Source: Paraburkholderia nodosa
Lineage (GTDB): Bacteria > Pseudomonadota > Gammaproteobacteria > Burkholderiales > Burkholderiaceae
Length of the DNA: 64,000 nt
NCBI RefSeq assembly: GCF_001718195.1
Contig: NZ_MCNV01000005.1
Coordinates: 124,001 to 188,000 of the forward strand
Reading direction: 5' to 3'
This document shows positions 27,056 through 35,382 of this stretch, one piece after another. The notes beneath the pieces are model-generated. The model was given only the letters and a program-made list of their open reading frames with translations. It was not told where the DNA came from and searched no databases. Positions within the stretch are counted from its first letter, which is position 1, and the number at the start of each line of letters is the position of its first letter. Both the position numbers and the translations under genes were made by a program.

Positions 27056-28387
27056 ATGGTCTCGAACCTGGAATTCGCGCGGTTTCCTGCGCCAGATGGC
27101 GTCAACGGCTGGTGGGAGAGTCTCCCGCCGGCGGGGCCTGCCAGAAGCGTGTCGTCGGAGCATCGATACGATTGGGTCGTTGTGGGCGGCGGCATCACCG
27201 GGCTTTGCGCGGCTCGCCGGCTTGCCGAACTGGCGCCCGATGCATCGATCGCGCTAGTCGAGGCCGATCGCATCGGGCGCGCGACGGCCGGCCGTAATTC
27301 CGGATTCTTCGTCGATTTGCCGCACGACATCAGCAGTGAAAGCTATTCGCGCAGCGTGGCAGAGGACAAGGCCGACGTGCGGTTCCAGCGGCACGGCATC
27401 GACTACGTGCGCTCGATCGTACGGCAACACAATATCGATTGCGATTGGCGCGACGAGGGGAAATTCCACGCCTCGGTCAACAAGAAGGGGCTCGACGCGC
27501 TTTTGCACTTTGCGCGGGGTCTGACGCGCATCGACGAAGCTTTTGAATGGCTCGATCAGGCAGCCATCCGCAAGGTAACGGGCACGGACTTCTATCAGGG
27601 GGCGCTATTTACGCCGGGCTGCAGCACGGTGCAGCCTGCGGCGCTCATGCGCGGCCTCGCGGCCACGCAGCCGGAGAACGTCACGGTATTCGAGCTGAGC
27701 GCAGTCACCGAAATCGAGCATCGCGGCAACGAGAAAGTCCTGCATTTCGCCAAGGGAAAGATCGTCGCCAAACAGGTGATTCTCTGCACGAACGCTTATG
27801 CTGCGACGTTCGGCATCCACCCCAATGGCTTGCTGCCCGTCTACACCTTTGCATCGATGACGCGCGTCATGAATGCGGGCGAGGTCGAGAAGCTGGGCGG
27901 AACGCGGTCGTGGGCGCTGATCCCGGCTGACCCCATGGGCACGACCGTGCGCCGTCTTGCCACGGACCGTATTTGCGTGCGTAACCATTTTGCGTTCAGG
28001 CCGGGACTGCAGGTGTCCGAAGCCGATCTCGCGAAGGCGAAAACGCTGCATCAGCGCTCGTTCGACCGCCGATTCCCCATGCTCGAGGGCGTCGAGCTCG
28101 AGTACACGTGGGGCGGTCCACTGTGTCTCTCCGCGAACAACGGCGCGCTGTTCGGCCGCCGCGACGATGGCATTCTCGAAGCGGTGGGCTGCAACGGGCT
28201 CGGGCTGAGCCGAGGATCGTCGTCGGGCAAGCTGATTGCCGAATACGCGCTTGGCCAAAGCAGCGAGCTTGTCCATCAGCTTCTGAATCAACCCCACCCG
28301 CGTTCTCTGCCGGTTCGGCCCATCGTGGACATGGCCGTGTCGGCGACGATCTGGGCAAAGGAAATGTCGGCGGGCGCCGAGCTTTAA
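27056..28387 (+). CDS. FAD-dependent amine/amino acid oxidoreductase (DAO family, PuuB-like)
   Basis: A 443-residue flavoprotein of the DAO fold: dinucleotide motif YDWVVVGGGITGLCAARRLAE split around residues 38-58, then DRIGRATAGRNSGFF, typical of the PuuB/OrdL branch, and a C-terminal GCNGLGLSRGSSSGKLIAEY closing the FAD site. It should oxidise an amine or imino acid to an imine. It begins 9 bp after the DapA-family gene and ends 17 bp before the aldehyde dehydrogenase, so the three are one operon. The actual substrate is unknown. Confidence 0.85.
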   Translation: MVSNLEFARFPAPDGVNGWWESLPPAGPARSVSSEHRYDWVVVGGGITGLCAARRLAELAPDASIALVEADRIGRATAGRNSGFFVDLPHDISSESYSRSVAEDKADVRFQRHGIDYVRSIVRQHNIDCDWRDEGKFHASVNKKGLDALLHFARGLTRIDEAFEWLDQAAIRKVTGTDFYQGALFTPGCSTVQPAALMRGLAATQPENVTVFELSAVTEIEHRGNEKVLHFAKGKIVAKQVILCTNAYAATFGIHPNGLLPVYTFASMTRVMNAGEVEKLGGTRSWALIPADPMGTTVRRLATDRICVRNHFAFRPGLQVSEADLAKAKTLHQRSFDRRFPMLEGVELEYTWGGPLCLSANNGALFGRRDDGILEAVGCNGLGLSRGSSSGKLIAEYALGQSSELVHQLLNQPHPRSLPVRPIVDMAVSATIWAKEMSAGAEL

Positions 28388-28404
28388 TCAACCAAGGACA
28401 CGAG

Positions 28405-29898
28405 ATGACGACGCATCAGGAATGGAAGCAGAAAGCCGCGGAGCTGGCACTCGACGGCCGGGCACTCATCGCCGGAGAGCGGTGTGATTCGGCAGCGGGA
28501 GAATCCTTCGCTACGCTCAATCCGGCATCGGGCAAGGTGCTTGCGGAAGTGGCGAAATGCGGTGAAAAGGATGTGGATCACGCGGTCGCCGCTGCCCGCA
28601 ATGCATTCGAAACTGGCGTATGGTCAAGGGCCGCGCCGGCCCATCGCAAGGCGGTGCTGCTTCGCCTCGCGCAACTGATCGACGAGCATGTGGACGAGCT
28701 GGCGCTTCTCGAAGCGCTGGAGGCGGGCAAGCCGATCAGCGAATGCCTCGCGCTGGATATTCCCGAGTCGGCAGCCTGCATTCGTTGGCATGCCGAATTG
28801 ACTGACAAGCGTTACGACGCGCTCTCGCCTTCGGGCGCGGATGTCGTCAGCATGATCACGCGTGAGCCGATTGGCGTGGTGGGCGCGGTCCTGCCCTGGA
28901 ATTTCCCCGCGCTGATGCTGGCCTGGAAGATCGGTCCCGCTTTGTCGGTTGGCAATAGCGTGGTCGTGAAGCCTGCGGAGCAAACGTCGCTCTCGACTCT
29001 GCGCATCGCGGATCTCGCGCTCGAGGCCGGCGTGCCCGCGGGCGTGTTCAGCGTCGTCACGGGTTTCGGCGATAGCGCGGGGCAGGCGCTGGGCCGCCAT
29101 CCCGATGTCGACCTCGTCGCGTTCACGGGCTCGACCGCGACCGGAAAGCGCTTTTTGCACTATTCCGCGGATACCAACCTCAAGCGTGTGGTGCTCGAAT
29201 GCGGCGGCAAGAATCCGCAGGTGATTTTTCCCGATGTCGCGAATCTCGATGCGGTCGCCGAACAGGCCGTCGCCGCCGCGTTCTGGAATATGGGAGAGAA
29301 CTGCAGCGCCGGTTCGCGCATTCTCGTTCCATCGAGCAATCGGGCGGAACTGATCGAGAAAGTTCAGGCTGTTCTCGCGCGCTGGAGGACGGGTGACCCG
29401 CTCGACCCGGACACCAAGCTCGGCGCGCTGATCGAGCAAAAGCACTACGAGAAGGTGCTGACGCACATCGAGAAAGCGAAGGAGCAGGGCGCACGCGTGG
29501 TTTGCGGCGGACGTGCCGTGCTGACCGAGACCGGCGGATGGTTCGTCGAGCCGACGATCTTCGATCAGGTCACGCCGGATATGGCCATCGCGCGCGAAGA
29601 AGTGTTCGGGCCGGTCGTGTGTTTTATCGAATACGAGGACGTGGAAGACGCCATTCGCATCGCGAACGACACCTGCTATGGACTGGCGGCTTCGTTGTGG
29701 ACCGATAACGTGAACAGTGCGCATAAGGTTGCGGCGCGGATCCGTGCGGGCACGGTCACGGTAAACTGCTTCGGCGAGGGGGACCTCTCGACGCCATTCG
29801 GCGGCTTCAAGCAATCGGGCTTCGGCGGCCGCGACAAGTCGGTCTACGCACACGACCAGTATTGCGAGCTGAAGACGACCTGGTTGAAACTCGCCTGA
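28405..29898 (+). CDS. NAD(P)-dependent aldehyde dehydrogenase (PuuC-like)
   Basis: A 497-residue aldehyde dehydrogenase with complete catalytic machinery: VLPWNFPALMLAWK (Asn and Lys), FTGSTATGK (nucleotide loop), VLECGGKNPQ (general-base Glu) and GENCSAGSR (nucleophile Cys). It is closest in style to gamma-glutamyl-gamma-aminobutyraldehyde/betaine-aldehyde-type enzymes. As the last gene of the DapA-family/FAD/ALDH operon it would convert the semialdehyde to a carboxylate. The ATG at 28405 is chosen because the family starts near here; a longer open frame lies over the previous gene. Two strong hairpins follow. Confidence 0.9.
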   Translation: MTTHQEWKQKAAELALDGRALIAGERCDSAAGESFATLNPASGKVLAEVAKCGEKDVDHAVAAARNAFETGVWSRAAPAHRKAVLLRLAQLIDEHVDELALLEALEAGKPISECLALDIPESAACIRWHAELTDKRYDALSPSGADVVSMITREPIGVVGAVLPWNFPALMLAWKIGPALSVGNSVVVKPAEQTSLSTLRIADLALEAGVPAGVFSVVTGFGDSAGQALGRHPDVDLVAFTGSTATGKRFLHYSADTNLKRVVLECGGKNPQVIFPDVANLDAVAEQAVAAAFWNMGENCSAGSRILVPSSNRAELIEKVQAVLARWRTGDPLDPDTKLGALIEQKHYEKVLTHIEKAKEQGARVVCGGRAVLTETGGWFVEPTIFDQVTPDMAIAREEVFGPVVCFIEYEDVEDAIRIANDTCYGLAASLWTDNVNSAHKVAARIRAGTVTVNCFGEGDLSTPFGGFKQSGFGGRDKSVYAHDQYCELKTTWLKLA

Positions 29899-29917
29899 AC
29901 TGGCAGCGGTAACGCGC

Positions 29918-29967
29918 GCGAGCGGGCCGTCAGGCCCCGCTCGCCTTCCGTGGCGCGCTTGCGCCAC
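29918..29967 (+). terminator. Two tandem hairpins after the aldehyde dehydrogenase gene
   Basis: First hairpin: GCGAGCGGG (29918-29926) with CCCGCTCGC (29936-29944). Second: GTGGCGC-GCTT-GCGCCAC (29950-29967), perfect. Neither is followed by T residues, but the pair ends the operon before the proC-like fragment. Confidence 0.6.
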
Positions 29968-29984
29968 AGCTGAACAGGACTTGC

Positions 29985-30275
29985 ATGCTAATGCGCATCG
30001 GATTCGTTGGAACGGGTGCAATCACAAAGGCCGTGGTGACCGGGCTGCTGCGCTCGGGCCTGTCATTCGAGCGGATCACACTTTTCTCCGCGCGGCGAAC
30101 AAACGGCTGGCGAACTGGCGGCACCACAGTAGAAGGGCGATGCTGCATCATTTATAAGACCCATATTATGGAACGCCTCACTTGCCACGGGGCAAACGGA
30201 CTCGCACACTATTCTCATCCGGATCCCTTTATCGTTCGTGGCGAGCTTGAATGCGCCATGCGAGCACCCGTTTAA
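29985..30275 (+). pseudogene. Truncated pyrroline-5-carboxylate reductase-like gene (proC remnant)
   Basis: The first about 36 codons (29985 to about 30100) encode MRIGFVGTGAITKAVVTGLL and following residues, the standard Rossmann start of ProC-family reductases. After SARR the sequence loses all family resemblance and soon runs into the LysR promoter region; the intact enzyme would be about 260 residues. The fragment therefore looks like the 5' end of a gene whose remainder was deleted. It sits right after the imino-acid-type operon, which suggests a pyrroline-carboxylate reductase once belonged to this cluster. Confidence 0.6.
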
Positions 30276-30287
30276 AGAGCGCAAGCC

Positions 30288-31289
30288 ATGTTAAAGAAGC
30301 AGCTATTCGCAGACAGACTCCTCGCCCAGATGCCGTCGCTCCGTGCTCTCCGTTGCTTCGTGACGGCGGCGAGATACGAAAGCTTTACCCAGGCGGCGGA
30401 GGTCCTCTGCGTGACGCAGGCCGCAATCAGCAGACAAATCAAGGAGCTCGAAGACTCGCTCGATGTCGCGCTGTTCGAGCGCACCGGGAGGCATATCGCG
30501 TTGACCGACGCAGGACGAATTCTGTACAACGCGTCGTACCTCTCGATCATGAATATCGCCGAAGCGGCGGAGGCGGTGCGGCGCACGGATCGGCACGCAT
30601 TGACGATTTGCGTCTCGCATACGTTTTCGGCCCTCTGGTTGTCGCAGCGCCTCCCGGCGTTTCGTGCGCGCTTTCCGGATATCCGGCTGCACGTAATGGT
30701 CACCGAGCACTTCATGGAGCTGGACGAACTCATGGAGCCCGACATCATCATCACGAAGAATCCGCCGCGTGAGCCGGAGTATGAGGTCGAGCCGCTGTTT
30801 CATGATGTCGTTTATCCGGTTTGCAGCCCGACGTTTTACGACCGGTATTTTCGCGGCAAGAAACTCAAGCCGCTCGACCTGCTTTCCGAACCCACGTTGA
30901 ATCTCTCGTTGCTCGGGCGCGCCCAGGTGTGCGAACACGTGGATTGGCGAGTGTGGCGCAACTGGTTCCAGCAGGGCGACGGCACGGACATGCTGGCTGA
31001 AAACCGCAACCTTGAGAGCAACGACTACCGGCTTCTCGTCGCGCAGGCGGAAGCCGGCGAAGGGACGCTGCTGGGCTGGCATCATCTGCTCCATCTTCAG
31101 GTCGAGCAGGGACGCCTGATACGGCCTGTTCCGGATGCGCTTGTCTTTAGAGACCGCTACCACTATCTGATTACGCACCGGAATGCGCGGCCTCGCACCG
31201 AGTATCTGCAGTTTCGGAACTGGCTCAGCGAAGAAGCCGGTGCGATGATGCGCGACTGGCTCGATGCCGGTGTTGCGGTCACCGGCTAA
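30288..31289 (+). CDS. LysR-family transcriptional regulator
   Basis: A 333-residue LysR protein with an HTH at about residues 17-75 (core ESFTQAAEVLCVTQAAISRQ) and a normal effector domain. It lies between the catabolic operon and the GbdR-like gene, all on the plus strand, and probably controls the upstream or downstream catabolic genes. The ATG at 30288 is preceded by AAAGAGCG. An ATAA-N8-TTAT dyad near 30155 in its promoter could be an autoregulatory site. Confidence 0.85.
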   Translation: MLKKQLFADRLLAQMPSLRALRCFVTAARYESFTQAAEVLCVTQAAISRQIKELEDSLDVALFERTGRHIALTDAGRILYNASYLSIMNIAEAAEAVRRTDRHALTICVSHTFSALWLSQRLPAFRARFPDIRLHVMVTEHFMELDELMEPDIIITKNPPREPEYEVEPLFHDVVYPVCSPTFYDRYFRGKKLKPLDLLSEPTLNLSLLGRAQVCEHVDWRVWRNWFQQGDGTDMLAENRNLESNDYRLLVAQAEAGEGTLLGWHHLLHLQVEQGRLIRPVPDALVFRDRYHYLITHRNARPRTEYLQFRNWLSEEAGAMMRDWLDAGVAVTG

Positions 31290-31365
31290 TTATCACAGGC
31301 TAATCAACGGGCAACGGATTTCGACCGTATCGATTGTCTGGAATGCATTGACAGAGGCGGTCCTC

Positions 31366-32481
31366 ATGGTTCACCACGCGATTGACAGCGAAGCCACGGC
31401 GGCGAGGCGGCTGCGTTTCGGGATCGTGCTATTGCCCAACTTCACGTTGACCGCGTTCTCCGGCTTCGTCGATTTGCTCAGGCTCGCCAGCGACGAAGGC
31501 GACATGAGCCGGCCGGTGCGGTGCGCATGGACCATCGTCGGAGAAAACCTCGTTCCGGTTCGCGCCAGTTGCGGAATCCAGATCACACCGTGGACGACCT
31601 TCGATGCGGACGAGGCGTTCGACTATGTCGTGATCGTAGGCGGGCTGCTGCATTCGGGACCGCCGGCCAGCGACGCAACGCTCTCCTTCATTCGCGCGAT
31701 GGCCGAAACGCCGGCCACGCTCGTGGGACTCTGTACGGGGGCGTTCGCACTCGCCCGGGCCGGCGTGATGAACGGCTATCGAATTTGCGTGAGCTGGTTC
31801 CACTACTGGGATTTCGTCGAGCGTTTTCCGCAAGCCGATGAGCGCGACCTCGTTGCGGACCGGCTCTTCGTGATCGACAGAAGGCGCATTACGTGTTCCG
31901 GCGGCCGTGCGTCGATCGACGTGGCCGCGGCGATTCTGCTGCGCCATGTCGAGGCCACGATCGTGCGCAAGGCGCTGCGTATTCTGCTCGTGGACGACGC
32001 GCAGAAAGGCAACGCGCCGCAACCGCATCCTCCGGGCCTCGCGCCTGCCACGCATCCCAAGGTCAGGCGCGCGATTCTGCTAATGGAGCAACACGTTGGC
32101 CAGCCGCTGAGTCTGCCGGACCTGGCGCACAGGCTCGATGTTTCGGTGCGCCAGCTCGAACGCCTTTTCACGACGGAAACCGGCAAATCGCCGGGCGCGT
32201 ACGCGAGGCAGATCCGCATACGCATGGCGTCATGGCTGTTGACGAGTTCGGACCGCACGGTTGCGGATATCGCGTCGTCATGCGGCTTTTCCGACGCCTC
32301 GCATCTCGGCCGTGAGTTTCGCAAGGAATTTGGCGAGTCGCCCAACGAATATCGCACGACGCGGCTGCCGAACGCTCATGAGGCGCTGCTGGGCACGCCG
32401 GAGCCGGATACCCCGTTGCCTGAGGAATATGTCGAGGCACCGGCTCGGCAACTGCAAGGTGAATCGAATAGATTGCGGTAG
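31366..32481 (+). CDS. GlxA-type AraC regulator with DJ-1/PfpI domain (GbdR-like)
   Basis: A 371-residue protein with an N-terminal class I glutamine-amidotransferase-like (DJ-1/PfpI) sensor domain (about 15-200; nucleophile-elbow-like GLCTGAFALARAG) and a C-terminal AraC double HTH (about 245-335; DIASSCGFSDASHLGREFRK). This architecture is that of GbdR and CdhR, which in Pseudomonas activate glycine betaine and carnitine catabolism. Given the betaine genes around it, a GbdR-like role is the best guess. The ATG at 31366 has GAGGCGG upstream. The acidic C-terminal tail is unusual and may be disordered. Confidence 0.8.
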   Translation: MVHHAIDSEATAARRLRFGIVLLPNFTLTAFSGFVDLLRLASDEGDMSRPVRCAWTIVGENLVPVRASCGIQITPWTTFDADEAFDYVVIVGGLLHSGPPASDATLSFIRAMAETPATLVGLCTGAFALARAGVMNGYRICVSWFHYWDFVERFPQADERDLVADRLFVIDRRRITCSGGRASIDVAAAILLRHVEATIVRKALRILLVDDAQKGNAPQPHPPGLAPATHPKVRRAILLMEQHVGQPLSLPDLAHRLDVSVRQLERLFTTETGKSPGAYARQIRIRMASWLLTSSDRTVADIASSCGFSDASHLGREFRKEFGESPNEYRTTRLPNAHEALLGTPEPDTPLPEEYVEAPARQLQGESNRLR

Positions 32482-32717
32482 CAGTGCCGAGAGATCACTT
32501 AATTTAAAGTCATCCGAAAAGGAAAATAAATCACGTTGAAAGCCTGCGGCGTTGCTTCAATACTCCGCGCACCGGTTCCTCGTCGTGCCATAGATTGATG
32601 ACAATGAAAGGAGACAACCACAGACAATAATACTTAGGTAAGCTACATATTTAATCAATCAGAAAACGTACATACGATCATTCGTTCTCGAATGACAACC
32701 AGGTTTGGAGAACTTCG

Positions 32718-33869
32718 ATGAAAGGACGCAGTGTAATCGCGGCATCGATATTGGCGGCATTTGCCGCTCCCGCGATGGCTCAAAGCTCGGTAACGCTCTA
32801 TGGCGTGATCGACGAAGGCTTCGACTTCACCAACAATGCAGGCGGCAGCAAGCTGTATGAACTGCAGAGCGGCTATGTTCAAGGCAGCCGTTGGGGCATG
32901 AAGGGCGCGGAGGATCTCGGCGGTGGTCTGAAAGCCGTGTTCCAGCTTGAAAACGGCTTCAACGTCAATAACGGGAAACTCGGGCAGGGCGGCTTGATGT
33001 TTGGCCGGCAGGCCTTTGTTGGCGTGGCGAGCGACACGTATGGTACGGTCACCCTGGGGCGCCAGTACGACTCGTTGGTCGATTTTCTCGCACAGACTAC
33101 GGCGAATGGAAACTGGGCCGGCTATCTCTTTTCGCACCCGTATGACAACGACAACACGGACAACACGTTTCGCGTGAACAACACGGCGAAATATACGAGC
33201 CCGTCGCTCGCAGGTTTCCAGTTCGGCGGCACGTATAGCTTCAGCAACGACACGAATTTTGCCAACAACCGACAGTACAGCGTCGGCGCCCAGTACACGA
33301 ACGGTTCGCTTTTGATCGCGGCGTCATATCTGCAGGCCAACAACCCATCTTCGACGGCCACTGGCGCGATCAACAACGGCGGCGACGAAAACTTCCTGGC
33401 GCAACGCCTGCGTATCTTCGGCGCGGGGATCAACGATACGATCGGTTCGGCAACGCTGGGCTTTGCATACACGAACACCGACGTCACCCAACCGGTCAGC
33501 AACGGCTATATTGGCGCGATCACGCCTCCCGCCGGATCGAATCTGTCGTCGCTGCGCTTCCAGAACTTCGAAGTGAACGGGAAATATCAGTTCACCCCGG
33601 CCTTCTTCGTGGGTGCGATGTACACCTACACGCGCGCGGATTTCAATGCGACCACCGGCAAGCTGCATCCGAACTATCAGACCATCGGTCTGATGGCGGA
33701 CTACAATCTGTCGAAGCGCACGGATCTCTATCTGCAGGGTGCGTATCAGCACGTTGGCGGCGACAAGACCCAAACGGTGCTCGACGTCGCTTATGTTCCG
33801 GGTGCCGCGGACGTTTCGTCTAACTCGAATCAGCTCGTGATTCGCGCTGCAATCCGTCAAAAGTTCTAA
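32718..33869 (+). CDS. Outer-membrane porin (burkholderial OmpC-like)
   Basis: A 383-residue general porin: signal peptide of about 20 residues (ending AMA), mature start QSSVTLYGVIDEGFDF, repeated amphipathic beta-strands, the segment GSRWGMKGAEDLGGGLKAVF near the front and a terminal Phe, all typical of betaproteobacterial trimeric porins. Placed between the GbdR-like regulator and the M24 gene, it may provide outer-membrane entry for the island's substrate, but porins of this kind are numerous and often unspecific. The 235 bp upstream are AT-rich and hold its promoter. Confidence 0.9.
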   Translation: MKGRSVIAASILAAFAAPAMAQSSVTLYGVIDEGFDFTNNAGGSKLYELQSGYVQGSRWGMKGAEDLGGGLKAVFQLENGFNVNNGKLGQGGLMFGRQAFVGVASDTYGTVTLGRQYDSLVDFLAQTTANGNWAGYLFSHPYDNDNTDNTFRVNNTAKYTSPSLAGFQFGGTYSFSNDTNFANNRQYSVGAQYTNGSLLIAASYLQANNPSSTATGAINNGGDENFLAQRLRIFGAGINDTIGSATLGFAYTNTDVTQPVSNGYIGAITPPAGSNLSSLRFQNFEVNGKYQFTPAFFVGAMYTYTRADFNATTGKLHPNYQTIGLMADYNLSKRTDLYLQGAYQHVGGDKTQTVLDVAYVPGAADVSSNSNQLVIRAAIRQKF

Positions 33870-33888
33870 TCACCCGCGCAATCGCGGA

Positions 33889-33910
33889 CGGCGTGCTAGC
33901 GGGCACGCCG
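33889..33910. terminator. Hairpin between porin and M24 gene
   Basis: CGGCGTG and CACGCCG form a 7-bp stem (8 bp with the flanking A-T pair) around an 8-base loop between two convergent genes. No T-run, so terminator function is inferred from position. Confidence 0.5.
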
Positions 33911-33952
33911 TAACGAGCGCGAAGTGCGTCCCTGAACGCCGCACGCCACATG

Positions 33953-35185
33953 TCACAGCCAGTCAGTCTCGAAGGCGCAACCGGTCAAAGAGGCGCAGCC
34001 GTTCTCGGTGAGCACGACTTGCTGCTCGAGCTTGACGCCCTGCGTACCGCCTTCCGCACCGATATAGCTCTCGATGCACACCGTCATGCCCACTTCGAAG
34101 CGACCGTCGTAGCCCGCGCTGTCCCAATCGACCTGGTGGGCAATCGAAGGATATTCGTCGACCATGCCGATACCGTGGGCAAGGCAGCAGTAACGGTTCT
34201 TGACGAACGGCTCCGGAATCTTCCACGCCTTTTCCGAGAACTCTCGAAACGTCATGCCCGGCTGAAGAAGCTCCATATTGAAATGGACCTGTGCAAACGC
34301 ATACTCGTAGAGCTTGCGCTGCTCGTCAGAAGGACGGCCGTCACCAACGAGCCACGTACGGGAGATGTCCGAACAGTAGCCGTTCGGTCCCACCATATCC
34401 GTGTCGAAGACCAGCAGGTCGCCTTTCTGTAGAACGCGCGACGAACATTCGTGCATCCACGGGTTCGTGCGGTCGCCGGAAGCGAGAAGCCGGGTCTCGA
34501 TCCACTCGCCGCCGTGCCGGATATTTTCGTAATGGAGATACGCCCACAGGTCGTTCTCGGTCATGCCGGGGCGAAGCTCGCGTTTCATGCGCCCGATGCT
34601 CGCCTCGCAGGTGCGCAACGATTCGCCGATCAACACGAGTTCACTGGACGACTTGATCAATCGCGCCGTTTCCATCAGGGCTTGTCCGTCGAGCAGCGAG
34701 ATGCCGTGCTTTTCCAGGTAGGCTGCGCCGAACGGATCGAGCCGGTCGACTGCCAGCACATGTTCGCCGGGTGCGTGCTGGCGCAATACGTCGACGATCT
34801 CGGCACCCCAGACCTGCGCGCGGCGCTCCGCCTCGTGGCCCGCGTTGAAGAATGTCCAGCTGAGCGCGCCGCGCAATTCCACATCGAGGTCCAGCCCGTC
34901 CCAGACATGCTCGCTGCTGTGAAATTCCCAGGCGACGACATGACCGTCTGCGAAGACCATGACGTAACGCGCGGGATTGCGGCCGGCCCATACCTGCATG
35001 TTGGAAGTGTCGGTCGCGTAGCGAATGTTCACCGGGTCATAGAGCAGGATGGCGGGCACGTTGTGCTTGCGTAATTGCTCCTGCACGCGCGCGAGCCGCC
35101 AGGCCCGGACGTCACGCAAGATCGCGTCTTTGCGGGTCGGTTCGATCGTGCTGCGTGTCGCATCCAAAAGCGGGGCGCTCGTCAT
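33953..35185 (-). CDS. dddP: M24-family protein, probable DddP-type DMSP lyase
   Basis: A 410-residue creatinase/M24-fold protein. Metal ligands read as Asp261, Asp263, Asp273, His337, Glu372 and Glu387, with Asp343 six residues after the His (HGIGMVDEYP). As I recall, the DMSP lyase DddP of Roseobacter denitrificans uses Asp295, Asp297, Asp307, His371, Glu406, Glu421 and catalytic Asp377; every interval between these positions is identical here. LLYDPVNIRYATDTSNMQ and HGGEWIETRLLASGDRTNPW also look DddP-like and unlike Xaa-Pro dipeptidases. DddP splits DMSP into acrylate and dimethyl sulfide. The ATG at 35185 has AGGAG upstream. A different creatine- or ectoine-hydrolase-like substrate is not excluded. 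Confidence 0.65.
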   Translation of the reverse strand: MTSAPLLDATRSTIEPTRKDAILRDVRAWRLARVQEQLRKHNVPAILLYDPVNIRYATDTSNMQVWAGRNPARYVMVFADGHVVAWEFHSSEHVWDGLDLDVELRGALSWTFFNAGHEAERRAQVWGAEIVDVLRQHAPGEHVLAVDRLDPFGAAYLEKHGISLLDGQALMETARLIKSSSELVLIGESLRTCEASIGRMKRELRPGMTENDLWAYLHYENIRHGGEWIETRLLASGDRTNPWMHECSSRVLQKGDLLVFDTDMVGPNGYCSDISRTWLVGDGRPSDEQRKLYEYAFAQVHFNMELLQPGMTFREFSEKAWKIPEPFVKNRYCCLAHGIGMVDEYPSIAHQVDWDSAGYDGRFEVGMTVCIESYIGAEGGTQGVKLEQQVVLTENGCASLTGCAFETDWL

Positions 35186-35340
35186 CCTCTTTCTCCTGGC
35201 CTGGCATTGATAGCGTGTTGCCTTTGAGTATTGGAGGATGGGGTGTACAGCGTCAATGCGCTTTATTTTCCTGGCCGCATGACTTTGGGTTATACGTAGC
35301 GGCGGCCTCGGCGCCTTGCCTTTGGATGACCATAGAGAAC

Positions 35341-35372
35341 GCGCCCGTCCGCCGAAACCAGCGAACGGGCGC
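35341..35372 (-). terminator. Terminator-like hairpin after fghA
   Basis: GCGCCCGT (35341-35348) pairs with ACGGGCGC (35365-35372) 10 bp past the fghA stop; on the minus strand it is followed by the pyrimidine-rich GTTCTCTAT. Likely end of the formaldehyde operon. Confidence 0.5.
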
Positions 35373-35382
35373 GCGGCACGTT

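Noticed and set aside
28624..30021. A 465-codon minus-strand frame opposite the aldehyde dehydrogenase
   Set aside because: Composition typical of an antisense shadow and no ribosome site; the plus strand encodes a complete aldehyde dehydrogenase.
33953..35185. Xaa-Pro aminopeptidase/creatinase annotation for the M24 protein
   Set aside because: Residue spacing and the GGEWIETRLLASG region fit DddP better; kept only as an alternative.
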